A stretch of 64,000 bases of DNA from Streptomyces viridochromogenes (GCF_001270495.1 NZ_LGUR01000265.1:108140-172139); one strand, 5' to 3'. Numbered from the stretch's first letter, positions 7,917-16,156 are shown. Notes: generated by a model from the sequence alone, not told the origin. Numbers and translations are program-made.

Positions 7917-8672
7917 GTGAATCTTGGGCTCAAAGGTCGCGTCTACGCGATCACAGGTGCGAGTAGTGGGCTCGGGTACGCAACTGCCGAAACTCTCGTC
8001 GCCGAGGGTGCACGTGTTGTCCTCGGCGCACGAGACCCGAAAAAACTGACGACTGCCTGCGGGAACCTGGGCGGACCTCAAGTAGCTACAGCCTGCGCCG
8101 TCAACAACGCGGATCCTGATACACCCCAGCAGCTCATTGACTCCGCCCATCGAGAGTTCGGACGACTTGACGGTGTCATGGTGAGTGTGGGTGGCCCGCC
8201 CTCAGGATCCGTACAAGAAACAACAGACGAACAATGGAGGGAGGCGTTTGAATCGATCTTCTTGGGTGCGGTCAGGATCGCACGTGTGATCGGCGCGACC
8301 CTTCCAAATGGGGGAAGCATCGCCTTCGTTCTTTCCTCAACTGTCCGAATGCCCATCCCGTACCTGGCCATCTCCAACGGATTGCGTCCGGGCCTGGCAA
8401 TGATAGCCAGATCCCTGTCCGCAGAATTCGGACCTCACGGTGTCCGAGTTAATTCTCTGCTTCCTGGCCGCATCCAGACCAATCGACTCCTCCAGATGAA
8501 TGCGGCCCGCGATTTGGACGATATTCATGAAGATGTGGCATCGGTCGATCTGCGTCGCGACGGCGATCCTATTGAATTCGCTCGGGTCGCAGCCTTTGTA
8601 CTGTCTCCTGCCGCGTCGTTCATGACGGGAGCTCTGATCCCTGTTGATGGTGGGACCATCCCATGCCTGTAA
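7917..8672 (+). CDS. Atypical short-chain dehydrogenase, BacG-like
   Basis: The 251-residue SDR starts with GTG directly after the preceding TAG. It keeps the nucleotide-binding TGASSGLGYATAETL (about residues 13-27) and the C-terminal SFMTGALIPVDGG. It departs from classical SDRs at the active site: the usual Tyr-x-x-x-Lys region reads IPYLAISNGLRPG, which aligns Ser with Tyr and Arg with Lys, and the NNAG motif reads SVGGPPSG. Bacilysin BacG, which reduces dihydro- to tetrahydro-hydroxyphenylpyruvate, also has GGAP here and lacks Tyr/Lys. With BacA- and BacB-like neighbours, a BacG-type conjugate reduction is inferred. The gap to the next gene is 89 bases. Confidence 0.78.
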   Translation: MNLGLKGRVYAITGASSGLGYATAETLVAEGARVVLGARDPKKLTTACGNLGGPQVATACAVNNADPDTPQQLIDSAHREFGRLDGVMVSVGGPPSGSVQETTDEQWREAFESIFLGAVRIARVIGATLPNGGSIAFVLSSTVRMPIPYLAISNGLRPGLAMIARSLSAEFGPHGVRVNSLLPGRIQTNRLLQMNAARDLDDIHEDVASVDLRRDGDPIEFARVAAFVLSPAASFMTGALIPVDGGTIPCL

Positions 8673-8761
8673 GGCATCCACGCCATGAACAATTAGGGCA
8701 CGGAACTGAGGCGGCGAAGTTTCCCGCCGGAAACGCCATAGAAACAACGAAGGAGAGATTT

Positions 8762-9121
8762 ATGTATCCAGATTTTATTAAGATGCTCCCTTTGGCCGAC
8801 GTGAACTTCCCGGGCGCCGAGGCTCGACTTATCTCGGGATCTTATGGCCAAGTGGCGTTTTGGCGATTCGAAGAGGGCGGATCGGTCCCTCCTCATCGCC
8901 ACGGAGCCCAGCTCGGTATCGTGCTTCGTGGGCAGGTGACACTCACAGTTGAAGGAGTCACTCATACCTGGCAGGCTGGCGACGTATTTAACATAGACGA
9001 GAATGATGAGCATTCTGCGACTGTTGCGCCAGGAACCTACGTGGTGGAGGTGTATCAGGAGTCGGACAGGCACAGAGAGCTTGAACAGCCGACTGTTCCT
9101 CAATTCGTCGATCCTGCTTGA
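8762..9121 (+). CDS. Single-domain cupin, BacB-like
   Basis: A 119-residue cupin. Motif 1 is PPHRHGAQLGIVLRG (about residues 40-54): two His ligands and Gln where most cupins have Glu. Motif 2 contains NIDENDEHSATV, giving the third His. Bacilysin BacB, a bicupin of about 235 residues, uses the same His-His-Gln-His set in both halves (for example HKHRNEQIG), and isomerises dihydro-hydroxyphenylpyruvate. This protein would be a half-size version that must dimerise to resemble BacB. AAGGAGAG lies 6 bases before the ATG. Role as a double-bond isomerase is inferred from ligands and context. Confidence 0.78.
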   Translation: MYPDFIKMLPLADVNFPGAEARLISGSYGQVAFWRFEEGGSVPPHRHGAQLGIVLRGQVTLTVEGVTHTWQAGDVFNIDENDEHSATVAPGTYVVEVYQESDRHRELEQPTVPQFVDPA

Positions 9122-9152
9122 GGCAGCATGCCACCATTTTAAAGGAAGCCGA

Positions 9153-10403
9153 ATGCTCCCTGATTCGAATGAGGAATGTCGTCCACCCGCGAGGGATGCG
9201 AAACTTATTCCTCTCCGCCTGAACTGGAATTTCCAATTCTATTGGATCGGTGCTACCGCCGGCGGACTCGGGACATCTATTGTAAATCTTGCCGTCCCGC
9301 TTCTCATTCTCTCGTCGACACATTCGCCTGCATTGGCTGGTGGCTACAGTGCGGTGCTTACCATTTCACAGCTCGCGCTTGGAATTCCAGCGGGAGTAGT
9401 GGCAGATCGCATCAACCGCCGCGCTCTCCTGATCACCACGGAGGTGATCAGGCTGCTGTCCGTTGCCGGCTTGGTGGCAGCGCTGCTGCGGGACGACGTT
9501 TCGTGGATCAAGATCGTACTCCTCGCCATCGCATTGGGTGCTGCCCTTGCGTTGGGGACACCCGTGCGCGCGCTGGTCCTCAGGTCAATCGTTCCTCCGG
9601 AACAGCTGACACAGGCTTTGAGTCAGGACGAAATCCGAATCCGGGTTGCCAGCCTCTTTGGACCAGTGCTTGCAGGTGCCCTGTACGAGGTTGGGCAGCT
9701 GGGTCCGTTCATTGCGATTCTAGTTGGTTACGGGATAGCCCTGGGAACTGCGTCTCTGGTCCCTTTCGATGGTCGGGTGCAGAGGAAAGCCCAGGCATCC
9801 CTACGAGGTGTAACGGCAGGAATCAGCTTCCTGTGGCGAGACACGACTTTCCGAGCCCTGGTAAGTCTCAGTGCCGTCGCTAACCTGCTTGCTGTAGCAG
9901 TGGTACTCCCTGCTGTACTTCTGCTGCAGCATCAGCATTACGGCGGCGGTGCCATTGGATTTGCGCTCACTGGGGAAGCGCTAGGGGGAATGGTGGGAGC
10001 GTTCTTGACTCGTTGGCTCCATAGTCTTATGGCCCCCGGAAAACTTCTCTTGATCCTTTCGTGGTGCACCGTACTTCCGGTAGTGGCTCTGGTGATTCCA
10101 TGGGGGCTAATTTGGGTATTCGCAATGCTGTTTGTCATCGGGGTAGGGGTTCCGGCCCGTATGGTCGCACTCGACATAATGGTATTCCGCCGGGCGAACG
10201 ATGAGGTGCGGGGTCGGGTGATATCTGTTGTGCTCTTTGCGCAAGCGATAGGTAGTTCCTTCGGTAACACCCTGACAGGGTTCCTTCTCAGCATCCTGAG
10301 CCCGCAAGGTGCTGTCTGGACGATCTGCCTGGCCGTAACCGTGCCTCTCGTTTTTCTCACTGCTGGTAAAAGCTTGCGTCAGGCTTCCTGGCCGTCCGCT
10401 TAG
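9153..10403 (+). CDS. MFS transporter (probable product exporter)
   Basis: The 416-residue product has about 12 hydrophobic segments and the MFS loop 2-3 motif region GIPAGVVADRINRRALLI near residue 88. The start LNWNFQFYWIGATAGGLGTSIV is typical of drug-efflux MFS proteins related to EntS/BacE-type exporters. The ATG at 9153 is chosen for its AAAGGAAG site; an upstream frame open from 9003 only overlaps the cupin gene. Position in the operon, between biosynthetic and glycosyltransferase genes, suggests export of the product, comparable with BacE in bacilysin clusters. Confidence 0.85.
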   Translation: MLPDSNEECRPPARDAKLIPLRLNWNFQFYWIGATAGGLGTSIVNLAVPLLILSSTHSPALAGGYSAVLTISQLALGIPAGVVADRINRRALLITTEVIRLLSVAGLVAALLRDDVSWIKIVLLAIALGAALALGTPVRALVLRSIVPPEQLTQALSQDEIRIRVASLFGPVLAGALYEVGQLGPFIAILVGYGIALGTASLVPFDGRVQRKAQASLRGVTAGISFLWRDTTFRALVSLSAVANLLAVAVVLPAVLLLQHQHYGGGAIGFALTGEALGGMVGAFLTRWLHSLMAPGKLLLILSWCTVLPVVALVIPWGLIWVFAMLFVIGVGVPARMVALDIMVFRRANDEVRGRVISVVLFAQAIGSSFGNTLTGFLLSILSPQGAVWTICLAVTVPLVFLTAGKSLRQASWPSA

Positions 10404-10470
10404 CTACTTCTGCAAAAGTTCACGTAAGTAGTCACATTCCCGATAGTTACACCGAAGAGAGTGAAGTGTC

Positions 10471-11391
10471 ATGCCGAAATTCAGCATCATCGTTCCCGTC
10501 TTCCAGGTGGAGGAGCACCTCGGGGAATGCCTTGACTCGTTGGTGAGTCAATCTTTCGGTGATTTTGAGATAGTGGCTATCGATGACGGATCAACCGATG
10601 ATTCCTGGCGAATCCTCTCTTCATACGCTGCAATAGATGGCCGGATCATCGCTGTTCGCTCTGCCGATAACCGGGGACTCGGCTTGACGCGTAACGTGGG
10701 GATCGAGAAGGCCTCTGGGGAATACCTCTTGTTTGTTGACAGTGACGACCGCCTTGCTCCTGGAGCGCTCCAATCAATTGCGGAACGCCTGCGCACAGCA
10801 GGGTATCCCCACCTTCTCATTTACGACTTTGCAAGGTTCTACCCATCCGGAAGCATTGAGCCAAATGGTTTTCCGGCGAATGTTCTAGAGTGGCCACATC
10901 AGACATTCAAACTCGAGGAGAACCCTGACCTGCTGAAGGTTACGTGGGCGTCATGGAACAAGGTGTACCAGCGCGAATTCGTGCTGAAGCACGGACTGGA
11001 GTTCCCGACTGGTGTCTATGAGGATCTGCCCTGGACCTGTAAAGCGCTCCTCGAAGCCAAGGAGATCACTTTGCTCGACAAGGTGTGTCTACATTACCGC
11101 AAGGGGCGCCCGGACAGCATCATGGCAACAGGTGGACGCAAGCATCTTGATATATTCAAGCAGCTTGCGCTTGTATTCGAATTCTTGGACTCGGAGCCTG
11201 AATTCTCTGAATGGCGAGAGGTAGTGGCGGAACAGTCCATAGAAAGACTCTTCTACACTGCTGCCATCCCTGGGAGGATCACAGACGACCTCATGCCAGA
11301 ATTTGATGCGGCGTGCGAAATTCACTTTGCGGAATATCCCCACAAGCTGGCGCGCCTCCAGCAGGCGCTCACGCGGGGCAGCCTGACGTAG
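10471..11391 (+). CDS. GT2-family glycosyltransferase, first copy
   Basis: A 306-residue GT-A fold enzyme: FSIIVPVFQVEEHLGECLDSL at the N-terminus, IDDGSTDDSW near residue 37, RNVGIEKASGEYLLFVDSDD near residue 75 with the metal-binding D-x-D, and a later LPWTCKALL region with an acidic VYEDLPW. No membrane anchor is visible. It would transfer a sugar from a nucleotide-sugar to a small or polymeric acceptor. The start has GAAGAGAG upstream. It lies 67 bases after the transporter and is followed by a second GT2 gene. Confidence 0.85.
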   Translation: MPKFSIIVPVFQVEEHLGECLDSLVSQSFGDFEIVAIDDGSTDDSWRILSSYAAIDGRIIAVRSADNRGLGLTRNVGIEKASGEYLLFVDSDDRLAPGALQSIAERLRTAGYPHLLIYDFARFYPSGSIEPNGFPANVLEWPHQTFKLEENPDLLKVTWASWNKVYQREFVLKHGLEFPTGVYEDLPWTCKALLEAKEITLLDKVCLHYRKGRPDSIMATGGRKHLDIFKQLALVFEFLDSEPEFSEWREVVAEQSIERLFYTAAIPGRITDDLMPEFDAACEIHFAEYPHKLARLQQALTRGSLT

Positions 11392-11448
11392 TGCTGTGCC
11401 GCCACCGCCTACCGTCACGTTTCAAGAATCGAGTTATTGGGAGCCTAC

Positions 11449-12438
11449 ATGACCACGCTGAGTGTTGTTGTTCCGTTTTATAATGTCGCACCCTATTTTT
11501 CCGCTCTCCTGGAATCGCTTTCCGCTCAGCATCTCAAAGATGTTGAGTTCATTCTGGTAGATGACGGCTCCAGCGACAGTAGCTCGCAGACAGCATCTTA
11601 TTGGGTCAGGAAGGACAAGAGGTTCCGTCTGATAGTGCAGGACAATCTAGGTCTCAGTGTGGCGCGAAATGTTGGAGTGAGCCACGGGGTCGGGGAGTAT
11701 CTCGCGTTCGCCGATGCAGACGATATTGTGCCGGCAGATGCCTACAGTTCATTGGTGAAATCACTAGAATCTACCAAGTCCGATTTCGCGTGTGGAAACG
11801 TACTGCGGCTGACTTCTGAAGGGAATGCGCCTCATCGAGGGTACCGCGATGCATTTTCCCACTCTCGGCAGCGCACTCATATAACGCGCGACCATAGTCT
11901 GATAACAGATCGCATGGTATGGAACAAGGTTTTCTCGCGCTCTTTCTGGGATCGGCATGGGTTCAAATTCTCCCTCCCTCGGTACGAAGATGCGCCGGTG
12001 ATGATACACGCTCATATCGCCGCAGAAACCGTGGATGTTCTCGATCAAGTCGTCTACTACTGGCGGCGGCGGGAGGCGGGGGAGCCGTCAATTACTCAGA
12101 GAATCTACGAGCCTGACAATCTGGCCGACCTGATGCACGCGGTACGTGTTACTGGTGACATTATTCGTGTGCACGCCCCGGAGCTGATCGACGTGTACGA
12201 GAGGAATGTGTGTCTAGGGGATCTTCGGATAGCTGTGGCGGCGTTGCTGAAGAATACTGCCGAGGAACTTGATACTGCCCTTGAGATAGGGTGGAACCTT
12301 CTCGTGCAGATGAATAGAGAGGTTATAGAAGGGCTGCCTGAGCCGTACCGGACGCAAACAGAGCTATTTCTCCAAAGGGACTTCGATGAACTGCGTGAGG
12401 CCAGGCGCGCCCTTGAGTCCCTTCCGTCGTCACGCTGA
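11449..12438 (+). CDS. GT2-family glycosyltransferase, second copy
   Basis: 329 residues with the same architecture as the preceding gene: LSVVVPFYNVAPYFSALLESL, VDDGSSDSS, ARNVGVSHGVGEYLAFADADD, and RYEDAPVMIHAHIAA. It is clearly diverged from its neighbour, so the two may add different sugars or act in sequence. ATG 11449 is preferred over an in-frame TTG at 11437 because GGGAG lies 6 bases upstream. It is the last gene of the low-G+C operon; no clear terminator follows. Confidence 0.83.
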   Translation: MTTLSVVVPFYNVAPYFSALLESLSAQHLKDVEFILVDDGSSDSSSQTASYWVRKDKRFRLIVQDNLGLSVARNVGVSHGVGEYLAFADADDIVPADAYSSLVKSLESTKSDFACGNVLRLTSEGNAPHRGYRDAFSHSRQRTHITRDHSLITDRMVWNKVFSRSFWDRHGFKFSLPRYEDAPVMIHAHIAAETVDVLDQVVYYWRRREAGEPSITQRIYEPDNLADLMHAVRVTGDIIRVHAPELIDVYERNVCLGDLRIAVAALLKNTAEELDTALEIGWNLLVQMNREVIEGLPEPYRTQTELFLQRDFDELREARRALESLPSSR

Positions 12439-12534
12439 CGCGGCGGGTGGACTCCGTACGAGCCCACGGCGGCCAGCTCGGCGTATCGGTAGTTGGTTGA
12501 CCCCGGCAGTAGAGAGCAAGACCGTGTCCCGTAG

Positions 12535-13897
12535 TGACCGCGTCGATCAGGGCTTGGAGTTCGGAGGGCGGGTCATTGTCCGTCCAGGCTCGCCACCACC
12601 GGTTGAGGGTGATGGCGGGGTTAAGCCAGTCGCAGACCGCGCGTAAGGCCCTGGGCCAGCAGGGCAGTTGGGGGGTGGGGGTCGGCTGGTCCCCTTCTCT
12701 GGCCCGTCGTCGGGGCCGGGGTCCGGTTGGGGCGAACCACCGGTCTCAGCAGAAGGAGAAGGCGCGGTTGACCAGGGGCTGATGATGGCGGATGGCGCGG
12801 TCGGAGTGGACTTGGAAGTCGGCCCAGCCGAGTTCGTCCTTGATCTGTTTGTAGCTCTGCTCGATCCACGGCCGCAGCCCGCGGAGAAGGATGATCTCGG
12901 GCAGGCTCGGTCGGCGGGTGCGGGCCGGTGGCGGCGTGGCCTGGGGCTGGGTGGCGCAGGTTGCTGGCCAGGCACCAGGTGTCCTTCTCCGGCAGGGCGG
13001 CGGGATCGGTGGTGGCGACGATCAGGCGGCAGGGGAGTCGGGGCGGTATCCGCCCAGGCGGGCACGGCGGCCCACCAGTTCTCGGTGCGCTTGTCACGGA
13101 AGTGACGCTCAATGGGCGTCCACTCGCCAGGTTGGTAAGCACCATGCCGGGGCAGGGCACGGGCAGCGTCGATGGGGGTGCGTGGCTGGTCGGCCGGGGC
13201 CCAGGTACCCCCCGTGTGGTTCGGGGGCCACCACGTAGGCCAGGTCGGCTGCGCGCAGCGCGAGGTACCAGTCGTCACTGTCGGAGTAGGCGCAGTCGGC
13301 GACCACCGCCCGGCAACCGAAGCCCGCCCCCTTTCCGCGGGCCGCGATGGCGGCCACCAGTTGCGGCTTGGTGAGGAAGTCTGGATCGGACCGGCCGCGG
13401 GGAAGCGGTGGGCGGGGGTATGGGGAGTCGCGTGCAGCGAGTAGTACACGCGTCCGTCGGTCCACACCGTGGTCACCGTGACGATACCGTTGTCGGTCTT
13501 GCCCGTACCGGCTCAGCCACTGCCGGCACACGTGCGCGGTGGCCGTGCCGTCCTTGCGGTCCCCGGCGCCGTCGATGACGATGACTCCGCCGTCGTGCGG
13601 AGCGGTTGCCGCCTGGCCGCGCAGCAGCTCAAGCCGCCGGTCGTTGACCTGCTCGGCGTCCCAGGCGGACTCGGACAGGAAGAACTGCGGTCGCTGCACT
13701 CCCGGTATACCCGCGCCGGCCACCGGCTCCGCCCCTGCAAGGCAAGTGATCGTCTTGTTCCGCTCGCGCGGCGCCGGCAGCCTGCTCAGATACTCGCGAA
13801 ACCCCCGCCGGGCCAGGCTGACGAAGGGCTCATCGAACCGGGACGCATATTCCTCCAACGGCCCCGGCGCGGGCGGACACGGACGGCGGGCGGTCAT
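12535..13897 (-). pseudogene. IS701-family transposase, multiply frameshifted
   Basis: The minus strand carries most of a DDE transposase split over three frames. Frame one starts near 13897 (MTARRPCPPAPGPLEEYASRF) and includes a region ending VIVIDGAGDRKDG with the first catalytic Asp. After a shift near 13500 comes TTVWTDGRVYYSLHATP; near 13400 the first frame resumes with PDFLTKPQLVAAIAARG and VVADCAYSDSDDWY. Further shifts give TENWWAAVPAWAD, RLIVATTDPAALPEKDTW, and a C-terminal RWWRAWTDNDPPSELQALI. At least four frameshifts make it dead. No convincing terminal inverted repeats were found. Confidence 0.85.
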
Positions 13898-13930
13898 CTC
13901 CGGCCAGGAGGGTGCGAGGGGACGCCGGGT

Positions 13931-14179
13931 TCACTTGCCGTGCCATGCCCGGCGGGCCTCCTCGATCTCCTCGGGAGTGAAGGAGCCGTGCTCGTCCTCG
14001 TACGCCTCGACGATCTCCCTGGTTCTGGTCAGGGCAAGGGCGTGTTCGACGGTATCGGAGACGAAACGGGAGAAGCCCCGGGCGCCGGTGCGGGCTTCGA
14101 CCTCGCGGGCAAGTGACTCGGGGACGGTGACGGACTTCTTGACGGTGGTGTCGTCCGGGGGCGCGTGTTCGACAGTCAT
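13931..14179 (-). CDS. Orphan ribbon-helix-helix-type antitoxin-like protein
   Basis: An 82-residue protein with TVKKSVTVPESLAREVEARTG (about residues 11-31), a typical ribbon-helix-helix DNA-binding start, followed by a helical charged tail FTPEEIEEARRAWHGK, as in antitoxins of type II modules. The position where a toxin gene would follow (below 13931, minus strand) is taken by the dead transposase 34 bases away. The toxin may therefore have been lost when the IS element inserted. DNA binding and autoregulation are expected for the family, not shown here. Confidence 0.65.
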   Translation of the reverse strand: MTVEHAPPDDTTVKKSVTVPESLAREVEARTGARGFSRFVSDTVEHALALTRTREIVEAYEDEHGSFTPEEIEEARRAWHGK

Positions 14180-14540
14180 GTCAGGAATATCCTGCTAGGA
14201 GTGGGATTTCTGTCCAGTCGGGCAGGGGCCGGACCGCGTCGGCCTGAGAAGCGCCCCCATGAACACCGGGCTGAAGCTCGCTGTGCTGGGCTCTTGTCCG
14301 CTGTCAGCCTGAACCGAGGGTCGTTGGGCCTTGATGATCCGGCTGAGGCGGGGTCGGGGCGGTGGCGTCGTGATCGCGGGCTGGAGCGCCGTCAGGCGCG
14401 GCCGGGCTCTGGGATTTCCTCGGAGGGACCGCAGGCGACAGATCCCTCCGTGGGAAGGTGCAACGCGCCCGGAGTGCGGGGCGGTCGGGCACCTATTGCC
14501 TCCCGTGCCTCCCGGTCGTGCGGCACGTGCCTCACGCAAA
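14180..14540. other. Right arm of element 1 without genes
   Basis: About 360 bases with no convincing reading frame. Near its end it carries the second copy of the 20-bp palindrome-like repeat (14517-14536). Confidence 0.5.
14517..14536. repeat. 20-bp repeat, right arm site of element 1
   Basis: CGTGCGGCACGTGCCTCACG differs from the perfect palindrome at 1257-1276 by one base. It lies 47 bp before the tRNA-Ser copy at 14584. Confidence 0.6.
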
Positions 14541-14579
14541 ACACCCTCCTGGCCGCGTTTCCGCAGGTCAGGAGGGTGT
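14541..14579 (-). terminator. Element-borne hairpin next to the middle att copy
   Basis: ACACCCTCCTG / CAGGAGGGTGT form an 11-bp stem with a 17-base loop, 4 bases before the tRNA-Ser 3'-end copy. It would have terminated tRNA-Ser transcription while element 1 was the only insertion. Confidence 0.65.
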
Positions 14580-14583
14580 GAGA

Positions 14584-14638
14584 GCGGTAGCGGAGGGATT
14601 TGAACCCTCGGTGACTTGCGCCACACTCGCTTTCGAGG
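14584..14638 (-). other. Middle attachment site (55-nt tRNA-Ser 3' half)
   Basis: These 55 nt are identical to 27473-27527 of the tRNA-Ser gene, running from the 3' end through the variable arm to the anticodon loop, and end there. The 5' half of the tRNA is missing, so it is not a functional tRNA. It is the distal end of element 2 and the proximal end of element 1. Confidence 0.88.
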
Positions 14639-14745
14639 TCTGTTCGTGCTGGTCAGGGCATGATCCGGAGCCGTTCAGGCTCGTTCATTCCCGTACTCCT
14701 GCCGGTGGCGTGAACCGCTGTGAACGGCTCTGGACGGCTATGAAT

Positions 14746-14767
14746 GAGACGGAAACTGAGACGGAGC
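14746..14767 (+). repeat. Arm-type repeat, left end of element 2
   Basis: TGAGACGGA is present twice in tandem separated by 3 bases (12-bp period). The 22-nt block recurs at 27407-27428 with one mismatch, in the same orientation, near the other end of the element. After excision both would flank the core in attP, so integrase or excisionase binding is inferred. A long imperfect inverted repeat (GTGCTGGTCA... near 14648 and ...TGACCAGCAC near 14777) surrounds this copy. Confidence 0.65.
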
Positions 14768-14787
14768 CATGCCCTCTGACCAGCACG

Positions 14788-15405
14788 TCAGCTCGTTTGT
14801 AGCGGCAGCTCGACGCGTTCGACCGTGGCCCCGTCCAACCCCTCGTTGAAGGAGACGGGCAGGAGGTTGTGCGGCATGGCAAGCTCCCCCGCTGGTCGCT
14901 GAGCGAGCCACCCTGATCGCCTGTGGGACGGCGCCTCGGTCCGCACGTGCTTGAAGCCCAGCCGTTCGTAGTAGGCGTGCAATCCCGTGTTACTGCGCCA
15001 CGTGTCGATGCGCACCCAGGTTCGCCCCTCCAGCGCTGCAAGGCGGGACATCCAGTCGATGACCCGAGTGCCGAGCTGCCGGCCGGACGCTTCCCGCGCG
15101 ACGATCAGCTTGTACAGGTACAGGGCTGTCTCGGGGCGGTCGTCGTCCTTCCAGAAATCCCGGTCGACGGGGCCACGGCTGACGGTCGCCAGCACCTCGT
15201 CATGCTCGCCGACCACGACCCACGCGCGCCCCTCATCTATGCTGGCGCGCCATTTGGCGATGGCTCGCTCGCCGGTTTCGGGGTCGCTCCACTGGTCCGT
15301 GCCCTTGGTGCGTAGCCAGCCCTCGGCTTCCGTGCGAAGAGTCAAGAGGGCTGGTACGTCCCCCGCCGCTGCCGGGCGGAGGTACTCAGTCGGTGTCGAC
15401 TTCAT
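14788..15405 (-). CDS. GNAT-family N-acetyltransferase
   Basis: The 205-residue cytoplasmic protein contains a GNAT fold: LRPAAAGDVPALLTLRTEAEGWL at the start, a central YKLIVAREASGRQLGTRVIDW that includes the acetyl-CoA pyrophosphate loop (normally R/Q-x-x-G-x-G/A; here SGRQLGT), and TWRSNTGLHAYYERLGFKHV near residue 145. The substrate is unknown. It overlaps the end of the GntR gene by 20 bases and is probably co-transcribed with it. In pSAM2 the corresponding place is held by a Nudix protein (Pif), so this acetyltransferase may be a replacement module or cargo. Confidence 0.82.
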   Translation of the reverse strand: MKSTPTEYLRPAAAGDVPALLTLRTEAEGWLRTKGTDQWSDPETGERAIAKWRASIDEGRAWVVVGEHDEVLATVSRGPVDRDFWKDDDRPETALYLYKLIVAREASGRQLGTRVIDWMSRLAALEGRTWVRIDTWRSNTGLHAYYERLGFKHVRTEAPSHRRSGWLAQRPAGELAMPHNLLPVSFNEGLDGATVERVELPLQTS

Positions 15406-16156
15406 AGAGGATCTTGTGCCTGTCTCCGGGGAGGATGGTGACCATACAGCGGAGGGGGCGGCCGTCCGCGTCATAGCCCGTTCGGGTGTGCTCTGCGATC
15501 GGTGTTGCCGCAGGGAGAGCAAGTAGTTCGGCTTCCTGTCGAGTTGGCATACGGACTGAGATCTCATCCCTGTACTTGGCCTGCACCAGCCCCACCGAAG
15601 CCAGGATGCCGCCGGGCGCGGAGACGTCACGGGGCTCCATCAACGGTGTGCCGCTTACGAGTTCCTGAGGGAAGTACGAGTCGGCAAGAGCGTAGGGCCG
15701 GTTGTCTATGTACCGGATGCGCTTACGCGCCACGGCCAAACCATCGGCGGGGAGTTCGAGGCACTCGCGCACGTGGGCCGGGGGCTCCACGATCGACACC
15801 GTGATCTCCTGGCGGGGGGCGTTCCCGTTCTCCTCGATCGCGCTTGCCCACTGGTCACCGGCGGTCTGTCCTTCGACCGCCGTGGCGTGGCGGCTCCGAC
15901 TCTCCAACGTCGTCCAGTTCCACACGACGGGCGGATAGTCCTCACGGACGTACTTGCCTTGCCCCTGGCCGGTGACGACCAGTCCCTCGTCAATCAAGAG
16001 GCGGACGCCGGCGCGGATGGTCTCCCGGCTGTAGCCGTACTGGCTCATCATCTTCGACTCGCTCGGAAGCGCGTCACCGCCCGCCAGTTGACCGGACTCG
16101 ATCTGTTCGCGCAGGTCATAGGCAACTTCCTGAGCCTTCGTCATGCCGCGTCGCAC
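15386..16156 (-). CDS. GntR/HutC-family transcriptional regulator (KorSA-type)
   Basis: 256 residues: an N-terminal winged helix (KAQEVAYDLREQIESGQLAGG, LPSESKMMSQYGYSRETIRAG, about residues 7-55) and a C-terminal UTRA-type ligand domain with RKRIRYIDNRPYALADSYFP. In pSAM2 the GntR protein KorSA represses replication and transfer genes and keeps the element integrated; the same place and orientation here support that role. The start is GTG at 16156 because GAGGAGG lies 10 bases upstream; an internal ATG at 16144 is the alternative. It is divergent from the transfer operon, and operators are expected in 16157-16545. Confidence 0.88.
   Translation of the reverse strand: MRRGMTKAQEVAYDLREQIESGQLAGGDALPSESKMMSQYGYSRETIRAGVRLLIDEGLVVTGQGQGKYVREDYPPVVWNWTTLESRSRHATAVEGQTAGDQWASAIEENGNAPRQEITVSIVEPPAHVRECLELPADGLAVARKRIRYIDNRPYALADSYFPQELVSGTPLMEPRDVSAPGGILASVGLVQAKYRDEISVRMPTRQEAELLALPAATPIAEHTRTGYDADGRPLRCMVTILPGDRHKILYEVDTD

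Larger units (their letters stand above)
1133..14583. mobile_element. Element 1: composite genomic island at tRNA-Ser, no integrase seen
   Basis: The segment is bounded by tRNA-Ser 3'-end copies at 1133 and 14584, and shares a 20-bp palindromic repeat just inside each end (1257-1276 and 14517-14536). Its contents are foreign-looking: an AAC(3)-like gene, an antiporter lacking its N-terminal half, a clearly lower-G+C operon, a frameshifted transposase and an antitoxin without a toxin. I find no integrase, relaxase or Tra gene. It is therefore either a decayed AICE or an island mobilised in trans. A 31-bp repeat inside it (1170 and 4254) suggests more than one acquisition. Confidence 0.6.

Noticed and set aside
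14584..14638. A second tRNA-Ser gene
   Set aside because: Only the 3' half is present; acceptor 5' strand, D arm and half of the anticodon arm are missing, so it is an att copy.
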